The translations under genes and the position numbers were made by a program. A model generated the notes under the pieces. That model had not been told where the DNA came from. It worked only from the letters and a program-made list of their open reading frames with translations, and made no database searches. Below are positions 42,762 through 54,504 of a stretch of DNA of 64,000 nt, piece after piece. This DNA comes from Hyphomicrobiales bacterium (GTDB taxonomy: Bacteria; Pseudomonadota; Alphaproteobacteria; Rhizobiales; CAJQND01). Positions within the stretch are counted from its first letter, which is position 1, and each line of letters starts with the position of its first letter. Location: positions 1 through 64,000 of the forward strand of contig JANQOW010000042.1 in NCBI GenBank assembly GCA_028285595.1, written 5' to 3'.

Positions 42762-44822
42762 TCAACACTGCACGATCAAACTGGCAATCGACAGCGCGCC
42801 GCCACAGGTGCCTTTCGATTTCTTGACCGAGCCGGTGTGAAGGCTGCCCAAGTGTAAGTCCGCCAGCAAGCTGCGCCGTTCCTTCTTGCCGAAGCGGGCG
42901 CGGTAGACCTGCACGTTTTGCAGCACCTTCTTCACGTAGTTCCGGGTTTCCTGGAACGGGATGGATTCCGTCCAGTCAATCGGATCTATCGACTTGGACC
43001 GGGGATCGCCAAACTTGGCCACCCATTTGCGTACATTGCCCGGGCCGGCGTTGTAGGCCGCCAGGGTCATGACCTTGGAGCCGTTATAGTCCGCCAAAAG
43101 GTCGCCCAAGTGCGCCGCGCCCAACATGACATTATAGGCCGGATCGCGGGTGAGCTTGGCGCGTGAATGGCGCACGCGGTGTTTTCGGGCAATGATCTTG
43201 GCGGTGCCCGGCATAATCTGCATCAAACCCTTGGCGCCTGCATGGCTGCCGGCGTGCGCCACAAACTCGCTTTCTTGGCGGGTGAGGCCAAAAACAAGAG
43301 CTTTTTCAACAGGATGACCGATCTGCTTCCACCGCGGTATGGCGTTTCTGGGGTAGGCCCAATTGTCGATCTTAAAGCCGCGAATCCTGGCGATTTTGGC
43401 GTAGCGCAGCGCGTTGCCATAGCCCGCATGGGTGTGGATGATGCCCGCCACGGCAGCATGCTGGCCGTCGGACTTGAAGCGGCGGCTGAGGGCCCAGAGG
43501 AAGCCGCGCTGATGGCGCTTGGCGCCGGCCCGCGAGATCAGCCGGAAGGCCCGAACCACCTCATCGCGCTGGGCGACGGCTTTATCGGCAGCCGTGGGCG
43601 TTACGATGTTGAGCGGCAAGGGGCGCTTGCCATAGCCCAGGGCATCGCGGGCCAGTTGGCCGTAGAACATGGTGGGATAGGCTGAGGCAGCCGCAAAGGA
43701 CTTCTTGGCGTCGGCCGGCCGGCCAAGTGCCAATTGGGCCCGGCCTTGCCAGTAAAGGCCGCGGGACCGCTCGCTGCCCAACTTGGCTGCGGGGGGGATT
43801 TTCGAGAAATGCTTATACGCCGTGGCAGGGTCGTTCAAATAACGCAGGGCGATCCAGCCGGAGAGGAAATTGCCTTGCGCGTAGAACTTACCGGAACTGA
43901 AGCCGTGCCCTGCGGCCACCTGATAGGCAGCGCGCCATTTGGTTTTCGTTTTCTGGCCCAACAGCTCGCGCGCCACTCTTTGGCGCAAGACCCACCAGGC
44001 ATCCCCTGCGCCTTGGTTCGCCACCCTCTGCTTGGTGCCCACCAACAGCTTGCGCGCCGTATCAACCTTGCCGGTCCAGCGGTAGTAATGGGTGATGGCA
44101 AAGCGCATGGCGTTGGTGTTGCGCACGCTGGCCGGCAGTTTGCGGTAAGCGGAAACGGCGCCCTTGCGCCGCTTGAAGAGGAGACCGGCAACCCGTGTGG
44201 CTTGGGCATGGCTGCGGGAAATGTGGTTGGCGTTGCGCCGCGCGCCGCCCAGTTTGCGGTGATAGATAAAGCTCGCCCAGCGGCGCTCCATATCACCGCG
44301 GTTGAGCAGGGATTTGTACTTTTGCAGCACGATTTTCTCACCGCCCGAGGACAGCTTCCGGTCCAGCCAGGCTTCACGGATCAGGCGCTTGGCGGTTTTC
44401 TTGTCGCCGGCGGCCAGTTTCACGCGGGCAAGGGCGATCTTGCCTTCCGGACCAATAGGCCGGCGCTCGGCCACATGGGCCTGCAGGCGGGCCAGGGGCA
44501 CGGAGGCACCGATCAGGTGGCGCTCGGCCTTTTTCTCCAAGGTTTGCACATAGGGCCAGCGCGGATTACGGCGCACGAAGGTCATCAAGCGCTCGTAGGG
44601 TGCCTTTGCGTCTGCGCGCAGATAGAGCCATTCCACGGTTTTGCGGGCCAACGGATCCTTGGCGCGGGAGAAGGCCGCTTGATACTTGCCTTTGGCGGCG
44701 AGTTTAACGGCCTGTTCTGACGATCCTGCCTCGGCCTTCGGGGCGATGAACAGAATGCTCAATAAGATCAGGGAAAGCACATAAATGCCGGTACGTCCGG
44801 TCGTGGCCCAGTTCGTGTCCAT
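42762..44822 (-). CDS. Soluble lytic murein transglycosylase (Slt70-like)
   Basis: A 686-residue periplasmic enzyme that cleaves peptidoglycan with formation of 1,6-anhydroMurNAc. A signal or anchor helix (IYVLSLILLSILFIAPKAEA) is followed by a long helical superhelix and a C-terminal SLT domain: catalytic Glu in LTRQESEFVAHAGS, GAKGLMQIMPGTAK and AYNAGPGNVRKWV. The start MDTNWATT at 44822 gives a normal signal peptide; the frame extends 14 codons further. It is a cell-wall recycling enzyme, unlinked to neighbours. Confidence 0.92.
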   Translation of the reverse strand: MDTNWATTGRTGIYVLSLILLSILFIAPKAEAGSSEQAVKLAAKGKYQAAFSRAKDPLARKTVEWLYLRADAKAPYERLMTFVRRNPRWPYVQTLEKKAERHLIGASVPLARLQAHVAERRPIGPEGKIALARVKLAAGDKKTAKRLIREAWLDRKLSSGGEKIVLQKYKSLLNRGDMERRWASFIYHRKLGGARRNANHISRSHAQATRVAGLLFKRRKGAVSAYRKLPASVRNTNAMRFAITHYYRWTGKVDTARKLLVGTKQRVANQGAGDAWWVLRQRVARELLGQKTKTKWRAAYQVAAGHGFSSGKFYAQGNFLSGWIALRYLNDPATAYKHFSKIPPAAKLGSERSRGLYWQGRAQLALGRPADAKKSFAAASAYPTMFYGQLARDALGYGKRPLPLNIVTPTAADKAVAQRDEVVRAFRLISRAGAKRHQRGFLWALSRRFKSDGQHAAVAGIIHTHAGYGNALRYAKIARIRGFKIDNWAYPRNAIPRWKQIGHPVEKALVFGLTRQESEFVAHAGSHAGAKGLMQIMPGTAKIIARKHRVRHSRAKLTRDPAYNVMLGAAHLGDLLADYNGSKVMTLAAYNAGPGNVRKWVAKFGDPRSKSIDPIDWTESIPFQETRNYVKKVLQNVQVYRARFGKKERRSLLADLHLGSLHTGSVKKSKGTCGGALSIASLIVQC

Positions 44823-45094
44823 CAAGTTGCCTCTAGCCCGGTTGATGAGAGATCTGCACGTCACGTCATTTACGGCACGCCTGGTGCCGGCCCAGAATTT
44901 GCGAATATGGCGTTCATCATGACCGGATAATGGCGAAACTCTTAAGGAACGTTAACGAAACGCGACTTAAGTGGTTAAATTGCGGCTCAGCGGGCCTTGG
45001 GGCGGGGTGCCATGGTTAAATGCAACACAAAAGAAACCATAATTCTGCTAGTTTGCCGCAAACGACCCTACCGGCCCCTTAGAAGAGGATTGCC

Positions 45095-45751
45095 ATGAAA
45101 TTCTTTATCGATACCGCTGACGTTGATGCCATCCGCGAACTTGCCGACACAGGGCTGGTGGACGGGGTGACCACAAACCCCTCGTTGGTGGCCAAGAGCG
45201 GCAGAGATTTTAAAGAAGTGATCGCCGAAATCTGCGAAATCGTGCCGGGCCCCGTAAGCGCCGAGGTGACCGCGCTTGAGGCCGACAAGATGATCGAGCA
45301 GGGCAAACATCTGGCCGAGATTGCGAAGAATGTGGCGGTGAAGGTGCCACTCACCATGGACGGACTGAAAGCCTGCAAGGCGCTGAGCGGTGAGGGTCTG
45401 ATGGTCAACGTGACCTTGTGCTTTAACTCCACCCAGGCGCTCTTGGCCGCCAAAGCCGGCGCCACGTTCATTTCCCCGTTCATTGGCCGGCTGGACGATA
45501 TCGGCCTTGACGGCATGGATCTAATTGAGGAAATCCGCGAGATTTACGACAATTATGATGCGCTGGAGACCGAGATTCTGGCCGCTTCGATCCGGACCGT
45601 CGGCCATGTGCGCGACAGTGCTCTGGCCGGGGCGGATGTGGCGACCTTGCCCCCTAAGATCCTTTCAGCCCTTGCCGCCCATCCCCTGACCGACAAGGGT
45701 CTTGAAGCGTTCCTGGCGGACTGGGAGAAGACCGGGCAATCCATCCTTTAA
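45095..45751 (+). CDS. Transaldolase/fructose-6-phosphate aldolase family protein
   Basis: A 218-residue short transaldolase (TalC/Fsa-like). Features are [33 protein letters not shown], the Schiff-base Lys in [15 protein letters not shown] and [15 protein letters not shown]. Bacterial proteins of this size annotated as probable transaldolase act in the pentose phosphate cycle; fructose-6-phosphate aldolase activity is the alternative. It lies 18 bp upstream of xerC on the same strand, and a ribosome binding site (AGAGGA) precedes the ATG. Confidence 0.93.
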   Translation: MKFFIDTADVDAIRELADTGLVDGVTTNPSLVAKSGRDFKEVIAEICEIVPGPVSAEVTALEADKMIEQGKHLAEIAKNVAVKVPLTMDGLKACKALSGEGLMVNVTLCFNSTQALLAAKAGATFISPFIGRLDDIGLDGMDLIEEIREIYDNYDALETEILAASIRTVGHVRDSALAGADVATLPPKILSALAAHPLTDKGLEAFLADWEKTGQSIL

Positions 45752-45768
45752 GCTCAACGGAGGGCTTC

Positions 45769-46719
45769 ATGTCTGAGCGCACATTGGTCTCGGTGGATCA
45801 GGAGGCGGGTGCGGCTGCGCGCGCCTGGATCAGCCATCTTGAGACCGAACGCCGGATGGCCGCCAAGACGGTTGAAGCCTACTTGCGCGACTGCGGGCAG
45901 TTTTTTGACTTTCTGCAGCAGCATTTCGGTGCGCTTGTCTCGATCTCCATGTTGAGCGCGCTCAAAGTGAGCGATTTCAGGGCGTTTCTGGCCAATCGCC
46001 GGCGCGGCGGTACGTCCTCGCGCTCGCTTGCCCGGCAGCTCTCGGCCATCCGCTCTCTGTTTCATTTCATGGAGAAGCAGGATCTGGTGAAGAATCCGGC
46101 GATCAGCGCCATTCAAACGCCCAAGCTGCCCCATTCTGTGCCGAAACCCTTGTCGGTTCCCGCGGCCAAGAAGGTGATGCGCGATGCCCACGAAGCGGCT
46201 CATCATGAGGCGGCCAAATGGGTGTTGAGCCGGGACACGGCGGTTCTGATGCTGCTCTACGGCTGCGGTCTTCGGATTTCAGAGGCCTTGGATCTGGACG
46301 CAGAGCATGCGCCCAAGCCCGGCGATGACGTTATGCGGGTCACCGGTAAAGGCAGCAAAGTGCGGCTTGTGCCGGTGCTGGAGCCGGCGCGCACGGCAAT
46401 TGAGGATTACATGAAGCTGTGCCCGTTTCCGCTGGAAGCCGGAACGGCGCTGTTTCGCGGGGTCAGGGGCAAGCGGCTGAATGCGCGCAATGTTCAGCTT
46501 CTGGTGCAAAAGCTGCGTGGCTATCTGGGGCTGCCGGACACGGCAACGCCTCATGCGCTGCGCCACTCGTTCGCCACGCACCTGTTGGGCAATGGGGCGG
46601 ACCTGCGCTCTATTCAGGAATTGCTCGGCCATGCCAGCCTCTCCACCACGCAGGTTTACACCCAAGTGGACCGGGCGCACCTGTTGAAGGCCTACGAAAG
46701 CGCCCATCCGCGCGCATAA
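45769..46719 (+). CDS. xerC: Tyrosine recombinase XerC
   Basis: Site-specific recombinase that with XerD resolves chromosome dimers at dif; 316 residues. The catalytic set is visible: Arg in YGCGLRISEALDL, Lys in TGKGSKVRLVPV, His-Arg in PHALRHSFATHLL, His in LLGHASLSTTQVYTQV and nucleophile Tyr within it. The N-terminal SAM-like domain is present, so it is a full housekeeping Xer protein and not an integron or phage integrase. It follows the transaldolase gene by 17 bp. Confidence 0.92.
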   Translation: MSERTLVSVDQEAGAAARAWISHLETERRMAAKTVEAYLRDCGQFFDFLQQHFGALVSISMLSALKVSDFRAFLANRRRGGTSSRSLARQLSAIRSLFHFMEKQDLVKNPAISAIQTPKLPHSVPKPLSVPAAKKVMRDAHEAAHHEAAKWVLSRDTAVLMLLYGCGLRISEALDLDAEHAPKPGDDVMRVTGKGSKVRLVPVLEPARTAIEDYMKLCPFPLEAGTALFRGVRGKRLNARNVQLLVQKLRGYLGLPDTATPHALRHSFATHLLGNGADLRSIQELLGHASLSTTQVYTQVDRAHLLKAYESAHPRA

Positions 46720-46805
46720 TTTTGCCCCTGTTTACGAATTATCATGATTACTCTGAGAGGATCGGGGCCTTGAGGACCTGAAGGGAGCTGGAGGAGAACC
46801 CCGTC

Positions 46806-47828
46806 ATGATTATGCGCCAAGTTGCCAAACTGCTTGCCGCTCTGGCCATTGTCGCCTTGACGTTGGTGCCCACCACGAGCAGCGCAGAGGCCGCCGTGTG
46901 CAAGGGCAAGGACCTCCTTAAGCAGCTCGAAGCGGAAAATCCCAAGGCCTATGCCAGCATTATGGGCGAAGCCGGCCGCACGTTGAACGGCAATGCTCTG
47001 CTCTGGAAGGTTGAGAAGGGCGAAGATCAGCCCGTCTCCTATCTCTTCGGCACCATGCACCTTACCGATGAGCGCCTGTTGGATGTGCCCGATGAGGTCT
47101 TGAATGCGCTCAACGGTGCGGAGATCGTGGCGCTGGAAAATCTGGATGTCCTGGACGCCTCGGTGACCAAGCAGCGGATGAAGGAAATCACGGAGCTGTG
47201 GAAGTTCCAGGATGGCAAGAGCCTGCGCGACTATATGAGCGAGGAAGAGCTGGAAACCCTGCGCCAAGCTGCGCGGCGGTTCAAAGTCGGGTTCTTCAAG
47301 ATGCTGAAATACAAGCCTTGGATGGTGATGTCGATGATCAGCACGTCCAAGTGCGAGCGCCTGCGTAAGTCCAAGGGCCAGCCTTTCCTGGACAAAGCCA
47401 TCGGCGCCCGGGCGCAGCGGATCAATGCGGATCTGGTGGGTCTTGAGACCCTGCGGGAGCAACTGGCGGCCATGGATTCCATGCCCATGAAATCGCAAGT
47501 GGCCTATCTGGTGGGAACCGCTGAGTTGGCGAGCCGTTCAGAGGATGGCCTGGAGACCATGATCCAGCTTTATCTGCAACGGAAGATCGGCGCCATTCAG
47601 CCCATGTTCTCTTACTATTCCAGCAAGAACAAAACCCTGAAAACGGCCTACTCTGAATTCCAGACCCACCTGATCGACAAGCGCAACGTCGTGATGCGCG
47701 ACCGCTCCCTGCCGCTGTTTGAGAAGGGCAGCTCGTTCATCGCTGTGGGCGCGCTGCATCTGCCCGGCGAAATGGGTCTGGTGAACTTGATCCGTGAGGC
47801 CGGCTACACGGTAACCGCCGTCTGGTAG
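46806..47828 (+). CDS. TraB/GumN family secreted protein
   Basis: A 340-residue protein with an N-terminal signal (AKLLAALAIVALTLVPTTSSA). TraB/GumN features are SYLFGTMHLTDERLL and the C-terminal IAVGALHLPGEMGLVNLIRE, the paired GxxH motifs of this putative metalloprotease family (related to Tiki). The role in bacteria is unclear. GGAGGAG is the ribosome binding site. It is convergent with lpd with a 1-bp gap. Confidence 0.88.
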   Translation: MIMRQVAKLLAALAIVALTLVPTTSSAEAAVCKGKDLLKQLEAENPKAYASIMGEAGRTLNGNALLWKVEKGEDQPVSYLFGTMHLTDERLLDVPDEVLNALNGAEIVALENLDVLDASVTKQRMKEITELWKFQDGKSLRDYMSEEELETLRQAARRFKVGFFKMLKYKPWMVMSMISTSKCERLRKSKGQPFLDKAIGARAQRINADLVGLETLREQLAAMDSMPMKSQVAYLVGTAELASRSEDGLETMIQLYLQRKIGAIQPMFSYYSSKNKTLKTAYSEFQTHLIDKRNVVMRDRSLPLFEKGSSFIAVGALHLPGEMGLVNLIREAGYTVTAVW

Positions 47829-47829
47829 A

Positions 47830-49233
47830 TCACATATGGATTGTGCGGCCTTCAACGCCGAGGGCTGCTTCCTTAACCGCCTCCGAAAGGGTCGGGTGGG
47901 CATGACACGTGCGCGCCAGATCCTCGGAGGAGCCGCCGAATTCCATAAGCACGGCGGCTTCGTGGATCATGTCCCCGGCGCCGGCCGCGATGATGTGAAC
48001 CCCTAAGACCCGGTCGGTTGTGGCATCGGCCAGCACCTTCACAAATCCATCCGTCTTGCGCATGGACTTGGCGCGGCCGTTGGCGGTGAAGGGGAATTTG
48101 CCCACCTTGTACTCCACCCCGGCCTCTTTCAGCTCTTCTTCCGTTTTGCCCACGGAGGCCACTTCCGGCATGGTGTAGACCACGCCCGGGATCACGTCAT
48201 AGTTCACGTGGCCGGCCTGGCCTGCAATGATTTCCGCCACCGCGATGCCCTCATCCTCACCCTTATGGGCGAGCATCGGGCCGCGCACCACGTCGCCGAT
48301 GGCATAGATGCCCGGCACATTGGTTTGGAAGTGATCGTCGATTTCCACAATGCCGCGCGGACCCATGGCGACGCCGACCTCCTCCAGGCCTAAGCCTTCG
48401 GTGTAGGGCACCCGGCCAATGGCCACCAGAACCACGTCAGCGTCGAGCACTTCGGCATCGCCGCCCGCGGCCGGCTCAACGGTCACCTTGAGGCCGGACT
48501 TCTGCTTTTCGACGCCCGTGACCTTTTTGGACAGCATAAAGGTCATGCCCTGCTTCTTCAGCATCCGCTGGAAGTTCTTGGCAATGTCGGCATCCATGCC
48601 GGGCAGAATCCGGTCAAGGAACTCCACCACTGTGACCTGCGCGCCCAGGCGGCGCCACACGGACCCCAGCTCCAGGCCGATCACGCCGCCGCCCACCAGG
48701 ATCATGTGCTTGGGCACTTTGGTGAGTTCAAGGGCGCCGGTTGAGGAGACCACATGTTCTTCATCGATCTCAATGCCCGGAAGCTGAGCCACATCTGAGC
48801 CCGTGGCGATGACGATGTTTTTGGTTTCGATCACCTGGGTGTCGCCCTCGCCGGAGATCTCAACCTTGCCGGGTGCGATGATCTTGCCGGTGCCTTTGAA
48901 GCCCGTAATCTTGTTCTTCTTGAAGAGGAACTCGATGCCCTTGGTGTTGGCTTCGATGGTCTCGGTCTTGTGTTGCATCATCGCCGGCAGATCGAGTTTG
49001 GGCTTGGCGATCTTGATGCCGAGGCTGGCAAAGTCGTGGCCGGCCTCCTCGAACAGCTCGCTGGCATGGAGCAGCGCCTTGGACGGGATGCAGCCAATGT
49101 TCAAGCACGTGCCGCCATAGGTAGGGCTCTTTTCCACCACTGCGGTTTTGAGGCCAAGCTGAGCGCAGCGGATGGCGCAAACGTAGCCGCCTGGTCCGGA
49201 GCCGATGACCGTGACATCAAACTGATCTGACAT
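47830..49233 (-). CDS. lpd: Dihydrolipoyl dehydrogenase (E3)
   Basis: FAD-dependent E3 of the 2-oxoglutarate dehydrogenase complex; 467 residues. FAD motif [19 protein letters not shown], redox disulfide in [20 protein letters not shown] motif [14 protein letters not shown], and C-terminal His-Glu in [14 protein letters not shown]. It lies 30 bp downstream of odhB on the same strand, so it serves this complex and may be shared with pyruvate dehydrogenase. Confidence 0.97.
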   Translation of the reverse strand: MSDQFDVTVIGSGPGGYVCAIRCAQLGLKTAVVEKSPTYGGTCLNIGCIPSKALLHASELFEEAGHDFASLGIKIAKPKLDLPAMMQHKTETIEANTKGIEFLFKKNKITGFKGTGKIIAPGKVEISGEGDTQVIETKNIVIATGSDVAQLPGIEIDEEHVVSSTGALELTKVPKHMILVGGGVIGLELGSVWRRLGAQVTVVEFLDRILPGMDADIAKNFQRMLKKQGMTFMLSKKVTGVEKQKSGLKVTVEPAAGGDAEVLDADVVLVAIGRVPYTEGLGLEEVGVAMGPRGIVEIDDHFQTNVPGIYAIGDVVRGPMLAHKGEDEGIAVAEIIAGQAGHVNYDVIPGVVYTMPEVASVGKTEEELKEAGVEYKVGKFPFTANGRAKSMRKTDGFVKVLADATTDRVLGVHIIAAGAGDMIHEAAVLMEFGGSSEDLARTCHAHPTLSEAVKEAALGVEGRTIHM

Positions 49234-49263
49234 GTCTTCTTCTTTCGTTGAGACGCTTAAGGT

Positions 49264-50499
49264 CTAAAGGTCGAGCACCAGGCGCTGCGGATCCTCAATG
49301 GCTTCCTTCACGCGCACCAGGAAGGTAACGGCCTCTTTGCCATCCACGATCCGGTGGTCATAGGACAGCGCCAAATACATCATGGGCCGCACCTTGATTT
49401 CGCCGTCGACCACCATGGGGCGCTGCTGGATCTTGTGCATGCCCAAAATGCCCGATTGCGGGGCGTTCAAGATGGGCGTGGACATGAGCGAGCCATAGAC
49501 CCCGCCGTTTGAGATGGTGAAGGTACCGCCCTGCATGTCTTCGATCTTCAGCTCGCCATCGCGGGCCCGGCGACCGAGCTCGGCAATGGTCATCTCAATG
49601 CCGGCCAGGGAGAGCATGTCGGCATCGCGCACCACAGGCACCACCAGCCCTTTGTCGGTGCCGACGGCAACGCCCACGTGATAGTAATTCTTGTAGATCA
49701 GATCCGTGCCGTCGATCTCCGCGTTCACCGCGGGCACATCCTGCAGGGCCGAGATGCAGGCCTTCACGAAGAAGCTCATGAAGCCGAGCTTGACCCCGTG
49801 CTTCTTCTCAAACAGGTCTTTGTATTGCGAACGCATGGCCATAACGTTGGTCATGTCCACCTCGTTGAAGGTGGTGAGCATGGCCGCCGTGTTCTGCGCG
49901 TCCTTCAGGCGGCGCGCAATGGTCTGGCGCAGGCGGGTCATGCGGACCCGTTCTTCGCGGCTCTCGTCGTCTGCCGCCACGGGCGCGCGCACCTGCACGG
50001 GGGCCTCGGGTGCGGCCGCAGGCGCGGTCTCGATATGTTTCAGAACATCGCCCTTGGTCACCCGGCCATCCTTGCCGGAGCCTGCGACGCTCGCCGGGTC
50101 GACGCCGGCATCAGCCGCCACCTTGCGCACCGCCGGCGACACGGGCGCATCGTTGGCTGCGGCCGGCTTTGCTTCGGGTTCCGGTTTTGGCTCAGGCTTC
50201 GGCTCTTCAGCCTTGGCCGGCTCGGCCTTAGCCGCAGGAGCAGGTGCGGCGGCTGCGGCGGCACCTTCGGCAATCGCACCCAGCAATGCGCCCACTTCCA
50301 CCGTTGCCCCGTCTGACACATCGATCGCTTCCAAAACGCCGGAGGCAGGCGCCGGCACTTCGATTGTGACCTTATCGGTCTCCAATTCCACCAGCGGCTC
50401 ATCGGCAGAGACGGCTTCACCGGCTTTCTTGAACCACTGGGCGACAGTGGCTTCGGTAACGGATTCACCTAGTGTTGGCACACGGATTTCAGTGGTCAT
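49264..50499 (-). CDS. odhB: 2-oxoglutarate dehydrogenase E2 (dihydrolipoyl succinyltransferase)
   Basis: Core subunit of the 2-oxoglutarate dehydrogenase complex, 411 residues. The lipoyl domain has the lipoylated Lys in [14 protein letters not shown], then an Ala/Pro/Lys/Glu-rich linker (residues 85-118). The E3-binding domain is [17 protein letters not shown] and the catalytic domain ends [16 protein letters not shown] with the active His. It transfers succinyl to CoA in the TCA cycle. It is flanked by odhA and lpd in the same direction. Confidence 0.97.
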   Translation of the reverse strand: MTTEIRVPTLGESVTEATVAQWFKKAGEAVSADEPLVELETDKVTIEVPAPASGVLEAIDVSDGATVEVGALLGAIAEGAAAAAAPAPAAKAEPAKAEEPKPEPKPEPEAKPAAANDAPVSPAVRKVAADAGVDPASVAGSGKDGRVTKGDVLKHIETAPAAAPEAPVQVRAPVAADDESREERVRMTRLRQTIARRLKDAQNTAAMLTTFNEVDMTNVMAMRSQYKDLFEKKHGVKLGFMSFFVKACISALQDVPAVNAEIDGTDLIYKNYYHVGVAVGTDKGLVVPVVRDADMLSLAGIEMTIAELGRRARDGELKIEDMQGGTFTISNGGVYGSLMSTPILNAPQSGILGMHKIQQRPMVVDGEIKVRPMMYLALSYDHRIVDGKEAVTFLVRVKEAIEDPQRLVLDL

Positions 50500-50554
50500 G
50501 AGGTGTTGCCTTTCTATCGGCGTGGCAAGTGGAGTGGCATAACAAGCAAGGCGG

Positions 50555-53509
50555 TCAAAGGGTCAACGCCTCATTCAGGAAGGTTTCAACTTCTTTCAGG
50601 TGAACGCTCATCAACCCGGTGGCCGGCGAGGCCGCCGCCGGGCGGCCCACATAGCGCGGGCGCTTTGATTTCACATCGAGGCGGCCGAGCACAGATTCGA
50701 TGTTCGGTTCAACGAAGGTCCATGAGCCCATGTTCTTCGGCTCTTCCTGACACCAGACGATCTCCGCATTGGGAAAGCGCGGCAGATCCTTCATCAGCGC
50801 CCGGTAGGGGAACGGATAAAGCTGCTCAAGGCGCATCAGGTAGATATCGTTGATGCCGCGTTTCTCGCGCTCCTCGTAGAGGTCGTAATAGACCTTGCCG
50901 GTGCACAGAATGACCCGTTCGATCTGCTCGTCATTGCGCAGTTTGATGGCCTGATCGGGCAAAATCTCCGCATCGTCCCACAGAACGCGGTGGAACGAGG
51001 TTTCCGCATCAAACTCATCCAGCTTGGAGATACAGCGCTTGTGGCGCAGCAGCGACTTGGGCGACATGACGAACAAGGGCTTGCGGAAGTCCCGGTGCAT
51101 CTGACGGCGCAGCACGTGGAAATAGTTCGACGGCGTGGTGCAGTTCACTACCTGCATATTGTCTTCTGCACAGAGCTGCAAAAAGCGCTCGAGCCGCGCC
51201 GAGGAGTGTTCCGGCCCCTGGCCCTCAAAGCCGTGGGGCATGAGGAGCACCAGACCGGACATGCGCAGCCATTTGCGCTCGCCCGACGAGATGAACTGGT
51301 CGATCACCACTTGGGCGCCGTTGACGAAGTCGCCGAACTGAGCTTCCCAGATCACCAGCGCCTTGGGCTCGGCCAGGGAATAGCCGTACTCGAACGCCAA
51401 AATCGCCTCTTCAGACAGCATGGAGTTGATGACTTCGTAATGGGCCTGGTCTGAGGAGATATTGTTCAGCGGCACATAGCGGCTTTCGTCCACCTGGTCG
51501 TTAAACACCGAATGGCGATGGGAGAACGTGCCGCGCTCGCAATCCTGGCCTGACAGGCGCACCGGATAGCCTTCTTCCAGCAGGGTGCCAAAGGCCAGAT
51601 GTTCGGCCATGGCCCAATCCACCGGCACCTCGCCGTCCATCATCTTGGCGCGGTTGCCGATGATCCGCTTGAGGGTTCTGTGGATGTTGAAGTCTTCAGG
51701 GTATTCGGTCAGCTTCTTGCCGATGGCGGTCAGGGTTTCAAGCTCAACGCCGGTTTTGCCGCGCCGGGCCCGGCCTTCTTCCTTGACCGCTTTAAGACCC
51801 ATCCAGGCCCCATCCAGCCAGTCCGCCTTGTTGGGCTTGTAGGAATCGGCGCTGTCGAAATCGCCTTCCAGTTGGGTGCGGAAGTCCTCTTTCATTTTCT
51901 GGACATCTGCTGCGGTGACCACACCTTCCTTGATCAGCTTTTCAGAGTAGATCTCCAGGACAGGCGGGTGCTTGGCGATGCGCTGATACATGATCGGCTG
52001 GGTGAATGCCGGTTCGTCGCCCTCATTGTGGCCGAAGCGCCGGTAGCAGAACATATCGATGACCACCGGCTTGCCGAAGAGCTGGCGGAACTCGGTGGCA
52101 ATCTTGGCCGCGTAGACAACAGCTTCCGGATCATCTCCGTTCACATGGAAGATGGGAGCCTCGATCATCTTGGCCACATCGGACGGATAGGGCGATGAGC
52201 GCGATTGGATCGGGCTGGTGGTGAAGCCGATCTGGTTGTTCACGATGAAGTGGATCGAGCCGCCGGACCGATGGCCGTTGAGACCTGAGAGACCGAAGCA
52301 CTCTGCCACGACGCCCTGACCGGCAAAGGCTGCGTCCCCGTGGAGGAGCAGCGGAATGACCGAAGAGCGCTCGCTGTCTCCATGTTGGTCCTGCTTGGCG
52401 CGGGCCTTGCCCAGCACCACCGGGTCCACGATTTCCAGGTGCGAGGGGTTTGCCGTCAGCGACAAGTGGACAGTGTTGCCGTCCAAGATCCGGTCGGATG
52501 ATGAGCCCAGGTGGTACTTCACGTCCCCTGAACCTTCCACTTCGTCCGGCTTGAACGAGCCGCCCTTGAATTCATTGAAGATGGCCTGGAAGGGCTTGCC
52601 CATCACGTTGGCCAGCACGTTCAGCCGGCCGCGGTGGGGCATCCCGATGACCACTTCCTTCACGCCCATTTGCCCGCCGCGCTTGATGACGCGTTCCAGC
52701 GCCGGCAGAATGGCCTCACCGCCGTCCAGGCCGAAGCGCTTGGTGCCGGTATATTTCACGTTGAGGAAGTTCTCAAAGCCCACGCTTTCGATCAGCTTGC
52801 GCAGAATGTTCTTCTTGCCCTGGGTGTCCAGCGCAATGCCCTTTTCGGCGCCTTCGATCCGCTGCTGCAGCCAACCCTTTTGCTGCGGGTCGGAGATGTG
52901 GATGAACTCCACGCCCAAGGTGGAACAATAGGTCTTGCGCAGGATTTCAACGATCTCGCGGATGGTGGCCATTTCCAGGCCCAGCACGTTGTCGATGAAG
53001 ATCGGCCGGTCCAGATCCTCCGGTCCGAAGCCATAGGTTGCGGGCTCAAGCTCGGGCATGGCTTCCTGGGCGCGCAGTTTGAGCGGATCAAGGTCTGCGG
53101 CCAGGTGGCCCCGCATGCGGTAGGCGCGCACCATCATGAGGGCGCGGACGGAGTCCAACGTGGCCTGACGCAGCTCTTCATCAGACAAACTGACGCCGCC
53201 GCTTTGGGCGCGGGCGGACACCTTGCCGGCCATATGGGTCTCAACCTGCGCCCAGTCGCCATCCAGCGCGCTGACCAGCTCGCCATTGGCCGCCGGCGGC
53301 CAATCGGCCCGCTCCCAGGAGGCGCCCTTGGCGGTGGCCCTTACCTGATCCGGCTCATCGGCCAGTTCGGCGAAAAATTCCTGCCATTCAGGATCCAGCG
53401 AATTGGGATTGTCCTGATATTGGGCGTGAAGCTGTTCGATGAAGTTGGCGTTGCCGCCATAAAGGAACGAAGTGCGCGAAAACGCATCGTTCTGGGCCGA
53501 CTTGGTCAT
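50555..53509 (-). CDS. odhA: 2-oxoglutarate dehydrogenase E1
   Basis: Thiamine diphosphate-dependent decarboxylase of the TCA cycle, 984 residues, typical length. It begins with the E1o N-terminal segment [19 protein letters not shown]. Further blocks are [39 protein letters not shown] and the C-terminal [20 protein letters not shown]. Co-directional with odhB and lpd downstream and sucD and sucC upstream, it forms the alphaproteobacterial mdh-sucCD-odhAB-lpd cluster. Confidence 0.98.
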   Translation of the reverse strand: MTKSAQNDAFSRTSFLYGGNANFIEQLHAQYQDNPNSLDPEWQEFFAELADEPDQVRATAKGASWERADWPPAANGELVSALDGDWAQVETHMAGKVSARAQSGGVSLSDEELRQATLDSVRALMMVRAYRMRGHLAADLDPLKLRAQEAMPELEPATYGFGPEDLDRPIFIDNVLGLEMATIREIVEILRKTYCSTLGVEFIHISDPQQKGWLQQRIEGAEKGIALDTQGKKNILRKLIESVGFENFLNVKYTGTKRFGLDGGEAILPALERVIKRGGQMGVKEVVIGMPHRGRLNVLANVMGKPFQAIFNEFKGGSFKPDEVEGSGDVKYHLGSSSDRILDGNTVHLSLTANPSHLEIVDPVVLGKARAKQDQHGDSERSSVIPLLLHGDAAFAGQGVVAECFGLSGLNGHRSGGSIHFIVNNQIGFTTSPIQSRSSPYPSDVAKMIEAPIFHVNGDDPEAVVYAAKIATEFRQLFGKPVVIDMFCYRRFGHNEGDEPAFTQPIMYQRIAKHPPVLEIYSEKLIKEGVVTAADVQKMKEDFRTQLEGDFDSADSYKPNKADWLDGAWMGLKAVKEEGRARRGKTGVELETLTAIGKKLTEYPEDFNIHRTLKRIIGNRAKMMDGEVPVDWAMAEHLAFGTLLEEGYPVRLSGQDCERGTFSHRHSVFNDQVDESRYVPLNNISSDQAHYEVINSMLSEEAILAFEYGYSLAEPKALVIWEAQFGDFVNGAQVVIDQFISSGERKWLRMSGLVLLMPHGFEGQGPEHSSARLERFLQLCAEDNMQVVNCTTPSNYFHVLRRQMHRDFRKPLFVMSPKSLLRHKRCISKLDEFDAETSFHRVLWDDAEILPDQAIKLRNDEQIERVILCTGKVYYDLYEEREKRGINDIYLMRLEQLYPFPYRALMKDLPRFPNAEIVWCQEEPKNMGSWTFVEPNIESVLGRLDVKSKRPRYVGRPAAASPATGLMSVHLKEVETFLNEALTL

Positions 53510-53592
53510 GTTGCGTTGCCGCCAGAATTACCGACCGTCAGAGCCGCCGCATCTGGCCCATCCCATGGTTGATACAAATTTCCTCAGCTCCA

Positions 53593-53611
53593 CCTGGGCT
53601 TAACGCCCAGG
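53593..53611 (-). terminator. Hairpin between sucD and odhA
   Basis: CCTGGGC-5 bases-GCCCAGG forms a 7-bp stem 17 bp after the sucD stop. Without a T-run it is more likely an attenuating or mRNA-stabilising structure within the TCA cluster than a full terminator. Confidence 0.4.
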
Positions 53612-53628
53612 CGCCGACCGAAGCCGGA

Positions 53629-54504
53629 CTATCTATTTAAGACTTCTTGCAGTGTCGTGCCAAGGGCTGCAGGTGAATTTGCAACTTCAATTCCTGCTGA
53701 ACGCATGGCTTCCATTTTGTCTTCGGCACCGCCCTTGCCGCCGGAAATGATCGCGCCCGCATGGCCCATGCGGCGTCCGGGAGGCGCGGTGACACCGGCG
53801 ATGAAGCCCACCACGGGCTTTTTCACCTTGCTGGCTTTCAGGAATTCAGCGGCTTCTTCTTCCGCCGTGCCCCCGATTTCACCGATCATTACGATGGAAT
53901 GGGTGTCGTCATCGCCCAGGAACATGTCCAGGCAGTCAATGAAGTTTGTGCCGTTCACCGGGTCGCCGCCAATGCCGATGCAGGTGGACTGACCGAGCCC
54001 TGCGGCTGTGGTTTGCGCCACTGCCTCATAGGTCAAGGTGCCGGAGCGCGAGACGATGCCGACCGAGCCGGGTTTGTGAATGTGGCCCGGCATGATGCCG
54101 ATTTTGCATTCATCCGGCGTGATCACGCCCGGGCAGTTGGGCCCCACCAGGCGGGTGTTGGAGCCGGTGAGGGCCCGCTTGACCTTCACCATGTCCATCA
54201 CCGGAATGCCCTCGGTGATGCAGACGGCGAGATCCAGTTCAGCGGCAATGGCCTCCAGAATGGCATCGCCCGCAAAGGGAGGCGGGACGTAGATCACCGT
54301 GGCGTTGGCGCCGGTGGCCTCTTTGGCTTCGGCCACCGTGTCGAAAACCGGCAGGTCCAGATGGGTGCTGCCGCCCTTGCCGGGGGTGACCCCGCCCACC
54401 ATCTGCGTGCCGTAGGCGATCGCCTGTTCGGTGTGAAAGGTGCCGGTGTTGCCGGTGATGCCCTGGCAGATGACCTTGGTGTCTTTGTTGACGAGAACAG
54501 ACAT
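53629..54504 (-). CDS. sucD: Succinyl-CoA synthetase alpha subunit
   Basis: The alpha subunit of succinate-CoA ligase (291 residues), which carries the phospho-His: [20 protein letters not shown]. The CoA-binding N-terminus is [19 protein letters not shown], and the motif [11 protein letters not shown]-like is seen as [12 protein letters not shown]. It converts succinyl-CoA to succinate with nucleotide triphosphate formation. Its start overlaps the sucC stop by 1 bp. Confidence 0.98.
   Translation of the reverse strand: MSVLVNKDTKVICQGITGNTGTFHTEQAIAYGTQMVGGVTPGKGGSTHLDLPVFDTVAEAKEATGANATVIYVPPPFAGDAILEAIAAELDLAVCITEGIPVMDMVKVKRALTGSNTRLVGPNCPGVITPDECKIGIMPGHIHKPGSVGIVSRSGTLTYEAVAQTTAAGLGQSTCIGIGGDPVNGTNFIDCLDMFLGDDDTHSIVMIGEIGGTAEEEAAEFLKASKVKKPVVGFIAGVTAPPGRRMGHAGAIISGGKGGAEDKMEAMRSAGIEVANSPAALGTTLQEVLNR

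Noticed and set aside
45769-46719. Phage or integron integrase
   Set aside because: Length, domain layout and context with a housekeeping transaldolase fit XerC.
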